DNA of 5,492 nt, from positions 1-5,492 of the forward strand of contig CAOJHG010000173.1 in the NCBI GenBank assembly GCA_948435975.1, given 5' to 3'. Source of the DNA: an uncultured Oscillibacter sp. GTDB taxonomy: Bacteria > Bacillota > Clostridia > Oscillospirales > Oscillospiraceae. Position 1 is the first letter of the stretch, and each line of letters opens with the position of its first letter. Shown here in pieces: positions 1 through 5,183 of the stretch. The notes under the pieces were generated by a model. That model worked only from the letters and a program-made list of their open reading frames with translations. It did no database searches and was not told where the DNA came from. The position numbers were made by a program, and so were the translations under genes.

Positions 1-36
1 GTTGGTCTGCTCCACTACATAAGGGACTAAACTCAA
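1..36 (-). CDS. clpP: ATP-dependent Clp protease proteolytic subunit ClpP, first 12 codons (runs off left edge)
   Basis: Twelve in-frame codons on the minus strand read MSLVPYVVEQTN, which matches the conserved ClpP amino terminus (family pattern S-L-V/I-P-x-V-V/I-E-x-T). The gene begins with TTG at 36-34. The start is fixed by a strong Shine-Dalgarno GGAGG (complement of 45-49) spaced 8 nt from the TTG; no other start in this frame fits that spacing. ClpP is the serine peptidase of the cytosolic ClpXP/ClpCP proteases, which degrade misfolded and tagged proteins. Its position directly after tig is the usual arrangement in many bacteria and independently supports the call. The catalytic Ser-His-Asp residues lie outside the window, so nothing can be said about integrity. 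The identification rests on a short stretch plus synteny, but both agree. Confidence 0.85.
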   Translation of the reverse strand, partial: MSLVPYVVEQTN

Positions 37-44
37 TTTGAAAA

Positions 45-49
45 CCTCC
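45..49 (-). promoter_or_regulatory. Shine-Dalgarno for clpP (GGAGG), decides the TTG start
   Basis: A perfect GGAGG on the minus strand lies 8 nt before the TTG codon of clpP. It is what makes the rare TTG the credible start. Confidence 0.75.
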
Positions 50-70
50 AGTCTTGTGTAACCAGCCGCT

Positions 71-149
71 TTTCATCGACTGTGCAGGAAAATGGCATCG
101 AAATTCCCCAGAACATCATTTTCCCATGATATCATGCACTGTCGGGAAA
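71..149. repeat. Long imperfect inverted repeat between tig and clpP
   Basis: The arms are, from outside in: 71-74 with 146-149 (4 of 4 pairs), 77-86 with 135-144 (9 of 10), and 87-94 with 117-124 (8 of 8). That gives 21 of 22 paired positions. The right arm carries a 10-nt insertion (125-134), which is almost entirely the self-complementary CATGATATCATG. The loop is 95-116. As RNA from a tig read-through transcript it would form a three-way junction with the small palindrome as a side hairpin. No T-run follows on the clpP-proximal side, so it does not look like an ordinary intrinsic terminator. It could be a leader structure, an operator region or the remnant of a small palindromic element. 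The pairing is seen in the sequence; the function is unknown. Confidence 0.6.
125..136. repeat. 12-bp perfect palindrome CATGATATCATG
   Basis: This is a perfect dyad with no spacer inside the tig-clpP gap. It covers the candidate clpP -10 box (131-136) and reaches to about the expected transcription start, the position expected of an operator. No regulator is recognised. It does not resemble the direct heptamers of a CtsR box or the CIRCE element. Confidence 0.45.
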
Positions 150-159
150 TTTGTGTCGA
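131..159 (-). promoter_or_regulatory. Candidate sigma-A promoter for clpP
   Basis: On the minus strand, TCGACA (159-154; 5 of 6 to TTGACA) is followed after exactly 17 nt by CATGAT (136-131; 4 of 6 to TATAAT). The start of transcription would fall near 124, so the mRNA would begin with the 8-bp inner stem (117-124 with 87-94) and have a 5' leader of roughly 88 nt before the TTG. The -10 match is modest. clpP may equally be expressed by read-through from tig, because no terminator is seen between the two genes. Confidence 0.35.
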
Positions 160-192
160 ATCTGTAAAATATCACCGGAAAAATGTTCGGGG

Positions 193-1689
193 TTATTCGT
201 CCTTTTTCTCCTCTTCGGCGGCAGGCTCCCCTTCAGTCTTCTTCGTGCTGCTCTTCCGAGGCTTCCGGGCGGGCTTTTCCTCCTTGGCCTCCCCGTCCCC
301 GGACTCTGCGGCCTTCTTCGCGGCGCTCTTCCGGGGCTTCCGGGCGGGCTTCTCTGCTTCAGCAGGGACGGGCTTCTCTTCCTTAGCGTCTTCTTCAGCG
401 GGCTTTTCCTCCGGCTTGGTGGCAATGGCATTCTCTACCACAATCTCCACAGCGCGGCGGCTCTGGACCTGATCCCGAATCTGCTCAGCCTGGAGATACT
501 TTTTCACCATCTCCACATCCATGCCAAACTGATCTGCCATCCGCTGGAACTCAGCTTCCACGTCCTCGTCAGTGGCCTCGATCTTCTCTTCCTTGATGAT
601 CTCCACCATGGCCAAGTCCATCCGCACCTGACGCAGCGCGGGCTCTTTGGCATCCTCCAGCAGCTTTTCCTCACTCAGACCGGTCATCTGCATGTACTGG
701 TCATAGGGGATTCCCTGCTGGGCAATCTGGGTCTTGAAATTCTCCAGGAACTGGCGGGCTTGTCCCTCAATCATAGCATCAGGCACGTCTGCGCTGATGT
801 TCCCGGCAACCTGCGCCATCAGGGCATCCTCAAAAGCGCGGTCCGCTTCCTTTTGGCGCTCTTCCCTGATTTTCTTCTCCAGGTCGGCCTTCAGCTCATC
901 CAGGGTGTCGAGCTCGGAAACGTCCTTGGCAAACTCATCATCCAGGGCGGGGGCTTCCTTCTCCTTGACCTCGTTGCATTTCACCTTGAAGACCACAGCC
1001 TTGCCAGCCAAATCGGCATGATAATCCTCGGGGAAGGTGATGTCGATGTCCTTTTCCTCACCGGCCTTCATGCCCACAATCTGCTCCTCAAAGCCGGGAA
1101 CAAAGCTATGGGAACCCAGCTCCAGACTATGGTTGGTTCCCTTTCCGCCGTCGAAGGGGACGCCGTCCAGGAAGCCCTCAAAGTCAATGACGGCGGTATC
1201 ACCCTCCTTGGCCTCCCGTTCTACAGAGACCAAACGGGTATTCCGTTCCAGCAGGCCGTTCAGACGCTGGTCCACATCTTCTGCGGAAACAGTGACTTCC
1301 TCCTTGGGTGCGGAGAGCCCCTTGTACTGGCCCAGGGTCACTTCCGGGTATACGGGAGCGGTAGCTTTAAAGGTAAAGCCGTTTACCGTGCATTCGCCTT
1401 CCATCTCCACAGAGGGATACCCCACCACTTGGAGATCCTGCTCCTTCACGGCAACCTCATAAGCATCGGGGAACGCAATATTGATAGCCTCGTCGAAAAA
1501 CACTTCCGGGCCGTACATTTTCTCAATCATCTTCCGGGGGGCCTTGCCGGGGCGGAATCCGGGCACATTGATCCGGTTGCGCATCTTCCGGTATGCCTTC
1601 TCCATCGCGGCATCAAACTCCGCCGCCTCCACCTCAATAGTCAAAACGACCTGACTTTTCTCAATCTTTTCGCAGCTTTTCACACTCAT
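193..1689 (-). CDS. tig: Trigger factor, ribosome-associated chaperone with FKBP-type PPIase domain and extended charged tail
   Basis: The protein has 498 residues from the ATG at 1689. This start is chosen over upstream in-frame starts (1713, 1710) because GGAGGAG (1698-1704) sits 8 nt before it and the product then begins MSVKSCEKIEKSQ, like other trigger factors. The N-terminal ribosome-binding domain (about 1-120) carries the signature GFRPGKAP at 44-51, which docks on ribosomal protein L23 at the exit tunnel. The FKBP-like prolyl isomerase domain is about 158-243, with GDTAVIDFEGFLDGVPFDGG and LGSHSFVPGFEEQIVGMKAGE. The helical substrate-cradling C-domain spans about 245-420. Family members usually stop near 430 residues. 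Here a tail of about 77 residues (422-498) follows, rich in K, E, P and A, predicted disordered, with PARKPRKS at 448-455 and 473-480. tig precedes clpP and has its own likely promoter. Identification is secure; the role of the tail is unknown. Confidence 0.97.
   Translation of the reverse strand: MSVKSCEKIEKSQVVLTIEVEAAEFDAAMEKAYRKMRNRINVPGFRPGKAPRKMIEKMYGPEVFFDEAINIAFPDAYEVAVKEQDLQVVGYPSVEMEGECTVNGFTFKATAPVYPEVTLGQYKGLSAPKEEVTVSAEDVDQRLNGLLERNTRLVSVEREAKEGDTAVIDFEGFLDGVPFDGGKGTNHSLELGSHSFVPGFEEQIVGMKAGEEKDIDITFPEDYHADLAGKAVVFKVKCNEVKEKEAPALDDEFAKDVSELDTLDELKADLEKKIREERQKEADRAFEDALMAQVAGNISADVPDAMIEGQARQFLENFKTQIAQQGIPYDQYMQMTGLSEEKLLEDAKEPALRQVRMDLAMVEIIKEEKIEATDEDVEAEFQRMADQFGMDVEMVKKYLQAEQIRDQVQSRRAVEIVVENAIATKPEEKPAEEDAKEEKPVPAEAEKPARKPRKSAAKKAAESGDGEAKEEKPARKPRKSSTKKTEGEPAAEEEKKDE
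251..351 (-). repeat. In-frame direct repeat inside the tig tail
   Basis: Two 26-bp copies, 251-276 and 326-351, differ at one base and lie 75 bp (25 codons) apart, so the duplication preserves frame. They encode the two ARKPRKS motifs of the trigger factor tail. A further 14-bp identity (270-283 and 399-412) underlies repeated EEKP motifs. The pattern suggests growth of the tail by internal duplication. Confidence 0.7.
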
Positions 1690-1697
1690 GATGTCAA

Positions 1698-1704
1698 CTC
1701 CTCC
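1698..1704 (-). promoter_or_regulatory. Shine-Dalgarno for tig (GGAGGAG), decides the start
   Basis: The near-ideal ribosome binding site lies 8 nt upstream of the ATG at 1689. It excludes the two in-frame ATGs at 1713 and 1710, which lie upstream of it. Confidence 0.8.
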
Positions 1705-1710
1705 GTTCAT

Positions 1711-1729
1711 CACCGACTAACAGCCGGTG
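1711..1729 (-). promoter_or_regulatory. Hairpin in the tig 5' leader
   Basis: On the minus strand CACCGGC, loop TGTTA, GTCGGTG forms a 7-bp stem with one G-U pair, six bases upstream of the tig Shine-Dalgarno. There is no T-run after it, so it is not a terminator. It could affect translation initiation or mRNA stability; that is inference. Confidence 0.4.
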
Positions 1730-1739
1730 CCAGCTTCTT

Positions 1740-1769
1740 ATTTTATCAGAAATCTTTCCAAAATGCCAG
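1740..1769 (-). promoter_or_regulatory. Likely sigma-A promoter of tig with extended -10
   Basis: The minus strand carries CTGGCA (1769-1764; 4 of 6 to TTGACA), an 18-nt spacer, and TGA-TAAAAT, where TAAAAT (1745-1740) is 5 of 6 to TATAAT and the TG (1748-1747) forms an extended -10. The expected start near 1733 gives a leader of about 44 nt containing the hairpin and the Shine-Dalgarno. It sits in the 91-bp gap after the metallophosphoesterase gene, so tig (with clpP) is probably transcribed separately from the thrC group. Confidence 0.5.
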
Positions 1770-1780
1770 TATTATTTCCT

Positions 1781-2461
1781 CTAATCCCAAATTTTTTTTG
1801 GGGTAAACTCTAGGTAATCCGCTGAAATCAGGGAAAAGTTCGTGTCTCCCTGTTTCCCCTCCAGCCTCCGCCGGATGGTCGCGCCGTGGAGATGACCATA
1901 ACAGCAGACAGGGACATGGTATTTCTCCAGCACTGACAGGATCTCCGGGCACTCGTAGCCCTGATACAGCGGCGGGTAGTGGAGGAAACACAGGGCAGGC
2001 TTTCCCTCCGCCGCTTTCAGAGATGCTTCCAAACGTCCGGCTTCCCGGTTCAGCACCTTGACGTTATGGGCGTCCTCCTCCATGAACCAGCCCCGAGTCC
2101 CGCATACAGCGAAATCCCCATAGAAAAAACAACCGTTGTGGAGCATCTCCAGCGTGTGAATCCCCTTCTCCTCAAAGAAACGGCGGAGCTTAGCCGCTGT
2201 GGTCCACCAATAGTCGTGGTTGCCCTTCACCAAATACTTTTTACAGGGGAAGCGGTCCAGGAATCGGAAATCAGCCTCCGCCTCCGCCAGATCGATGCCC
2301 CAGGAGGTATCTCCCGCCAGCACCAGCACATCCTCCGCGTTCAGACGGCTCAGGGACGACTCAATACGGCTCATGTAATCCTTCCAGGCCGGTCCGAAAA
2401 CCTCCATAGATTTATTGGCCGTCAGGGACAGATGCAGATCCCCGATTGCGTACAGTGCCAC
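1781..2461 (-). CDS. Calcineurin-like metallophosphoesterase, predicted cytosolic phosphohydrolase
   Basis: This 226-residue protein has the full set of metallophosphoesterase motifs in order: GDLHLS with D8 and H10, GDTSW with D51, GNHDYWW with N81 and H82, LHYPP with H161, and YGHLHG with H190 and H192. These ligands bind a dinuclear metal centre that hydrolyses phosphate esters. No signal peptide or membrane segment is seen, so it should be cytosolic. Size and motifs resemble the small predicted phosphohydrolases of the COG1768 type; the substrate is unknown. The start is a GTG (2461-2459) preceded by AAGGGGGG (2469-2476) at 7 nt. It lies 62 bp after the zinc-ribbon pair with no terminator between, so it is probably the last gene of the thrC operon. 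The last codons include a run of eight A (complement of 1792-1799), a possible slippage site. Fold assignment is secure. Confidence 0.9.
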   Translation of the reverse strand: MALYAIGDLHLSLTANKSMEVFGPAWKDYMSRIESSLSRLNAEDVLVLAGDTSWGIDLAEAEADFRFLDRFPCKKYLVKGNHDYWWTTAAKLRRFFEEKGIHTLEMLHNGCFFYGDFAVCGTRGWFMEEDAHNVKVLNREAGRLEASLKAAEGKPALCFLHYPPLYQGYECPEILSVLEKYHVPVCCYGHLHGATIRRRLEGKQGDTNFSLISADYLEFTPKKIWD

Positions 2462-2523
2462 AAACGCGCCCCCCTTCTATATCTCCTGATGCGGACAAAA
2501 CTCCCAGCTCCCGTGCGAACACA

Positions 2524-2805
2524 TTAAATCTGGTCGTCAAATAAAATCTCTTTTTTACATTTTGGACAGCTTTGCCGCCAGCCGGGAGCCCAGTATACAA
2601 TAGCCGCGCTCTTCCCGCAGTGAGGGCAACGCAGATACCGCCAGCGAATGAAAGCGATCAGCAGCACCGACGCCGCCAGTACGCCCAGAGAGCACCGCAA
2701 AATCATTGGGTCGTGCCGGAACGCTGCCGCCGCACCGATGGACAGCAGCACCACAAAGCCCAGCACGACGATCATTCGGGCGTACTTCCGCTTCAACACC
2801 TTCAT
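2524..2805 (-). CDS. Small two-helix membrane protein with C-terminal zinc ribbon (paralogue of its upstream neighbour)
   Basis: I do not recognise a named family. The 93-residue product starts MKVLKRKYARM, has two hydrophobic segments (about 12-29 and 36-53), then a zinc-ribbon-like domain with CPHCGK (C60, C63) and CPKCKK (C80, C83), ending EILFDDQI. The basic N-terminus and the cysteine domain would both face the cytoplasm, with a short hairpin through the membrane. It shares the start (LKRKxARM), the Cys spacing of 3-17-3 and the CKKxxxxDD ending with the gene before it, so the two are tandem duplicates. The ATG at 2805 overlaps the upstream TGA (ATGA) and has a strong Shine-Dalgarno, GGAGG (2812-2816), 6 nt away. 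The pair is therefore translationally coupled. Function is unknown; a sensor or a scaffold for a membrane complex is possible but unsupported. Confidence 0.8.
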   Translation of the reverse strand: MKVLKRKYARMIVVLGFVVLLSIGAAAAFRHDPMILRCSLGVLAASVLLIAFIRWRYLRCPHCGKSAAIVYWAPGWRQSCPKCKKEILFDDQI

Positions 2806-3116
2806 CGCGCCCCTCCTTCCGGGTCGTCATCATAAATAAAGGGCTTTTTGCAGTTCGTGCAGTAATCTGTATGGAACACATTCCATCGGGGCCGGGCGTA
2901 CCGTTTCCCGCAGTTGGGACACCGCAGGCGGAAGGACAGCACCAGCCCCGCCAGAACCAGCAGTCCCACCGCGCCTACTATCAGGCCGTCCGCAAAGCCT
3001 GACACGAACTCAGCCGCGTCTCCCGCCAGATACTTTGTTCCCCGGCTGACCAAAAGCACCCCTATGCCGCTGTAAAAGAAGATCAGGCACATCCGTGCAT
3101 CTTTCCGTTTCAGCAC
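2802..3116 (-). CDS. Small two-helix membrane protein with C-terminal zinc ribbon (first of tandem pair)
   Basis: I do not recognise a named family. From the GTG at 3116 the product is 104 residues, beginning MLKRKDARMC. It has hydrophobic segments at about 9-24 and 41-61, then CPNCGK (C66, C69) and CTNCKK (C86, C89) and an acidic DDD ending followed by PEGGAR. The four cysteines are expected to bind one zinc. A GTG at 3125 in the same frame would add MRA, but there the AAGGGG abuts the codon with no spacer. From the GTG at 3116 that AAGGGG (its AA at 3130-3129 belonging to the thrC stop codon) is 8 nt away, so I prefer 3116. The gene follows thrC by 12 nt and overlaps its paralogue by 4 bp, so all three should be cotranscribed. 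Existence of the gene is well supported by the matching paralogue; the start is less certain and the function is unknown. Confidence 0.78.
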   Translation of the reverse strand: MLKRKDARMCLIFFYSGIGVLLVSRGTKYLAGDAAEFVSGFADGLIVGAVGLLVLAGLVLSFRLRCPNCGKRYARPRWNVFHTDYCTNCKKPFIYDDDPEGGAR

Positions 3117-3128
3117 CGCCCTCACCCC

Positions 3129-4613
3129 TTATTTCAAAAACGACATCACGGCAGAGTCCATCCCGGCTTTCTCCGCTGTCTGGTTAAAGCGCCGCTCCTT
3201 CTTCTCCAGAGCCGCCAGGCGTTCGGGAATCACCTCGCCAGTCGCCTTGTTCAACTGATGCAGCAGGCCCACACCCTCTCCCTCGGGAGTCTCCCCAATG
3301 GCGGACAGCACATGGTCGCAGAACTTGAATGGAGATGCAGTAGAGGCAAACACCGTGACCGTATCATCCCCAGTCTCCTTCCGGTACTGCTCCAGGACGT
3401 TGGCCGCAACCGCTGTATGGGTATCAATCAAGTAATGGCGCTTCTTGTAGTATTCCGCAATCGTGGCGCTGGTCTCTTCCTCCCCGCAGAAGCCGCCCCA
3501 GAATTGTTCCCTGAGGGCCTCCTTGATGGCTTCGGAAACCTCGTACCGCCCATCCTGGGACAGCGCCGCCATGTAGCCCCGAACCTCCCCGTCATTCTCG
3601 CCGGAGAGGTCAAAAAGCAGACGCTCCAGATTGCTGGAAACCAGGATGTCCATGGAAGGACTCATGGTGGTGTGGAAGGGCCGGTTCCGATTGTATACGC
3701 CGGTGCGCAGAAACTCCGTCAGCACGTCGTTGCTGTTGGAGGCGCAGATGAGACGGCCAACCGGCACCCCCATCCGTTTGGCATAGTAAGCCGCCAGGAT
3801 GTTGCCGAAGTTGCCGGTGGGGACACAGATATTCACCTTATCCCCCATCTGGAGCCCGCTTGCCAGCAGGTCGCAGTAAGCGGAGACATAATAGACCACC
3901 TGCGGCAGAATGCGGCCCCAGTTGATCGAGTTTGCGGAGGAGAGGAAATAGCCCCGTTCCGCCAGGGTCTCCCGCAGAACCTCGTCAGAGAAAATGCGCT
4001 TCACACCGGCCTGGGCATCGTCAAAGTTGCCCACCACGGCGCAGACGTCCACGTTTCCGCCCTCCTGGGTGACCATCTGGGCCTCTTGAACTGCGGAAAC
4101 GCCGTTCTTGGGATAGAATACCATGATCTTCGTCTGGGGCACATCCGCAAAGCCCTCCATCGCCGCCTTGCCTGTGTCGCCGGAGGTGGCTACCAGGATG
4201 CAAACCGTCTTCTCTTCCCCGGTCTTCTGGAGGGCGGCGGAGAGAAGCTGAGGCAGCATTTGCAGGGCCATGTCCTTAAAGGCGGAAGTGGGTCCATGCC
4301 ACAGCTCCATACAGAAGGTATTGCCGTCTACCTTCCGGCAGGGAGCAATCTCGCGGCAGTCAAACTTTTCCTGGTTATAGGCGTTGTTTGCGTAGTCCAG
4401 CAGCTCCTCTCTGCTGTAGTCTGTCAGGAACAGGCTCATGACCTCTACCGCCCGATGCTGGTAGTCCATCCCGGCTAATCTCTCCAGGAAGTCCTTTCCA
4501 ATCTGCGGAATCGTCTCCGGGGTCAGCAATCCTCCATCTCTGGAAAGTCCCATCTTGATGGCCTCCGCTCCGGAAATACGCAGGGACTTCTCGCGTGTGC
4601 TGTAATATTTCAT
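3129..4613 (-). CDS. thrC: Threonine synthase (PLP-dependent, long form)
   Basis: This enzyme converts O-phospho-L-homoserine and water to L-threonine and phosphate, the last step of threonine biosynthesis in the cytosol. The 494 residues match the long class of threonine synthases (about 430-515 residues). The N-terminal part (KYYSTREKS, GLSRDGGLLTPETIP) is typical. The PLP-binding lysine is K113 in GPTSAFKDMALQ. SGDTGKAA (144-151), SSANSINWGRILPQ (225-238) and the cofactor-phosphate loop PTGNFGN (265-271) follow, then DTHTAVA (397-403) near the C-terminus. All expected motifs are intact. The ATG at 4613 has GAGGA (4621-4625) 7 nt upstream. thrC appears to lead an operon with the two zinc-ribbon membrane proteins and the metallophosphoesterase; no other threonine-pathway gene (hom, thrB) is in the window. 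A strong hairpin lies in its leader. Confidence 0.97.
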   Translation of the reverse strand: MKYYSTREKSLRISGAEAIKMGLSRDGGLLTPETIPQIGKDFLERLAGMDYQHRAVEVMSLFLTDYSREELLDYANNAYNQEKFDCREIAPCRKVDGNTFCMELWHGPTSAFKDMALQMLPQLLSAALQKTGEEKTVCILVATSGDTGKAAMEGFADVPQTKIMVFYPKNGVSAVQEAQMVTQEGGNVDVCAVVGNFDDAQAGVKRIFSDEVLRETLAERGYFLSSANSINWGRILPQVVYYVSAYCDLLASGLQMGDKVNICVPTGNFGNILAAYYAKRMGVPVGRLICASNSNDVLTEFLRTGVYNRNRPFHTTMSPSMDILVSSNLERLLFDLSGENDGEVRGYMAALSQDGRYEVSEAIKEALREQFWGGFCGEEETSATIAEYYKKRHYLIDTHTAVAANVLEQYRKETGDDTVTVFASTASPFKFCDHVLSAIGETPEGEGVGLLHQLNKATGEVIPERLAALEKKERRFNQTAEKAGMDSAVMSFLK

Positions 4614-4637
4614 GTCGTTTTCCTCGCTTCCTTATGA

Positions 4638-4662
4638 GAGCCGGAAATGTTTTTCCTGGCTC
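4638..4662 (-). promoter_or_regulatory. Stable leader hairpin just upstream of the thrC ribosome binding site
   Basis: GAGCC-GGAAA (4638-4647) pairs with TTTCC-T-GGCTC (4652-4662): ten base pairs, one bulged base and a 4-nt loop. The hairpin ends 12 bases before the thrC Shine-Dalgarno. It lacks a T-run, so it is not a plain terminator. It may influence translation or mRNA stability; no alternative pairing partner was identified. Confidence 0.5.
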
Positions 4663-4717
4663 CGCCGCCCGCTGTCTGTGGGCAAACCTTTTTCTTTACT
4701 CCCAATTTCCATTTGTG

Positions 4718-4745
4718 TTTATAACGCTTATTACTAAAATCCAAA
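4718..4745 (-). promoter_or_regulatory. Weak candidate promoter for the thrC operon
   Basis: On the minus strand TTTGGA (4745-4740; 3 of 6) is followed after 16 nt by TATAAA (4723-4718; 5 of 6). Transcription would start near 4711 and include the hairpin at 4638-4662. A short dyad, ATAA-CGC-TTAT (4721-4731), overlaps the -10. The -35 is poor, so this is only the best available candidate in the AT-rich part of the gap. Confidence 0.28.
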
Positions 4746-4826
4746 TATACTCATTCAGTTGAAGGGAATAGACTTAGGCGGGTGCTTCCTGCAATACATC
4801 AGGACTTTCTTTATATACGCAGGTCT

Positions 4827-5183
4827 CTATTCAAACGCATTTTCCAGGTACTCCACCCGAAATTTCCCGCCTGTCTCTTCGTAAATCTCCGCTACATCGA
4901 ACCGGGCAAAGGCGTCGGGGTCATATCCGCTCAAATACGCGGCGGCCGCTTTCCGCAGGCGCTCCTGCTTCCGCCGGTCCACGAATTCCCTTGGCAGACC
5001 GATGGACCTGGGACCGCGCCGCTTCACCTCAACAAAGCAGACCGTCTCCCCCTTCCGCGCTACCAAATCCAGCTCTCCGAACCGGCAGCGCCATTGACGC
5101 TCCAGTACTGTATAGCCGTGCTCCTCCAGAAAGCAGGCCGCCAGCGCCTCTCCCTGGTCCCCGGCGGCTTTGGCACGGCTCAC
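4827..5183 (-). CDS. yraN: YraN/UPF0102 family endonuclease-like protein
   Basis: The 118-residue product has the conserved features of the UPF0102 family, which has a restriction-endonuclease-like fold: G-E at 11-12 in an N-terminal helix, GELDLVA (36-42, D39), FVEVK (50-54, E52 and K54) and FDV (95-97). The D39, E52-x-K54 set matches the PD-(D/E)XK nuclease core, and the usual length is about 115-130 residues. The biological role is poorly defined, with nucleic-acid processing inferred from the fold. I choose the GTG at 5183 because it overlaps the rnhB stop as GTGA and has GGAAGG (5191-5196) 7 nt upstream. A GTG at 5198 would add five residues but has no Shine-Dalgarno. The rnhB-yraN pairing is common in bacteria, which supports both calls. 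Confidence 0.92.
   Translation of the reverse strand: MSRAKAAGDQGEALAACFLEEHGYTVLERQWRCRFGELDLVARKGETVCFVEVKRRGPRSIGLPREFVDRRKQERLRKAAAAYLSGYDPDAFARFDVAEIYEETGGKFRVEYLENAFE

Larger units (their letters stand above)
4614..4826. other. Intergenic region between yraN and thrC
   Basis: The 213 bp are clearly AT-richer than the flanking genes, especially about 4680-4760. They contain the thrC Shine-Dalgarno, a leader hairpin and one weak promoter candidate. A short stem of TCCTG and CAGGA (4787-4791 with 4800-4804) lies 22 nt beyond the yraN stop codon, without a T-run on the minus strand. I found no T-box consensus, no convincing terminator and no credible gene on either strand. Confidence 0.6.

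Noticed and set aside
37..192. CtsR or CIRCE operator for clpP
   Set aside because: No tandem GGTCAAA heptamers and no CIRCE-type TTAGCACTC inverted repeat are present. The palindrome at 125-136 is unrelated.
151..1806. 551-residue open frame on the plus strand
   Set aside because: It lies antisense to the whole of tig, which has unmistakable trigger factor motifs. Its translation is Leu/His/Gly-rich with no recognisable domain and no ribosome binding site. It is a by-product of biased codon use on the other strand.
3258..4478. 406-residue open frame on the plus strand
   Set aside because: It is antisense to thrC, with composition typical of a complementary-strand shadow, and no domain or start signal is visible.
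4632..4712. 26-codon open frame in the thrC leader as a possible attenuator leader peptide
   Set aside because: It has only one Thr codon and no Shine-Dalgarno. No terminator/antiterminator pair follows.
4787..4819. Plus-strand stem followed by a T-rich stretch as a terminator
   Set aside because: The stem is only five base pairs with an 8-nt loop, the T tract is interrupted, and no plus-strand gene lies upstream to be terminated.
4614..4826. T-box riboswitch upstream of thrC
   Set aside because: The conserved T-box sequence of the AGGGTGGNACCGCG type is absent, and there is no intrinsic terminator with a T-run.
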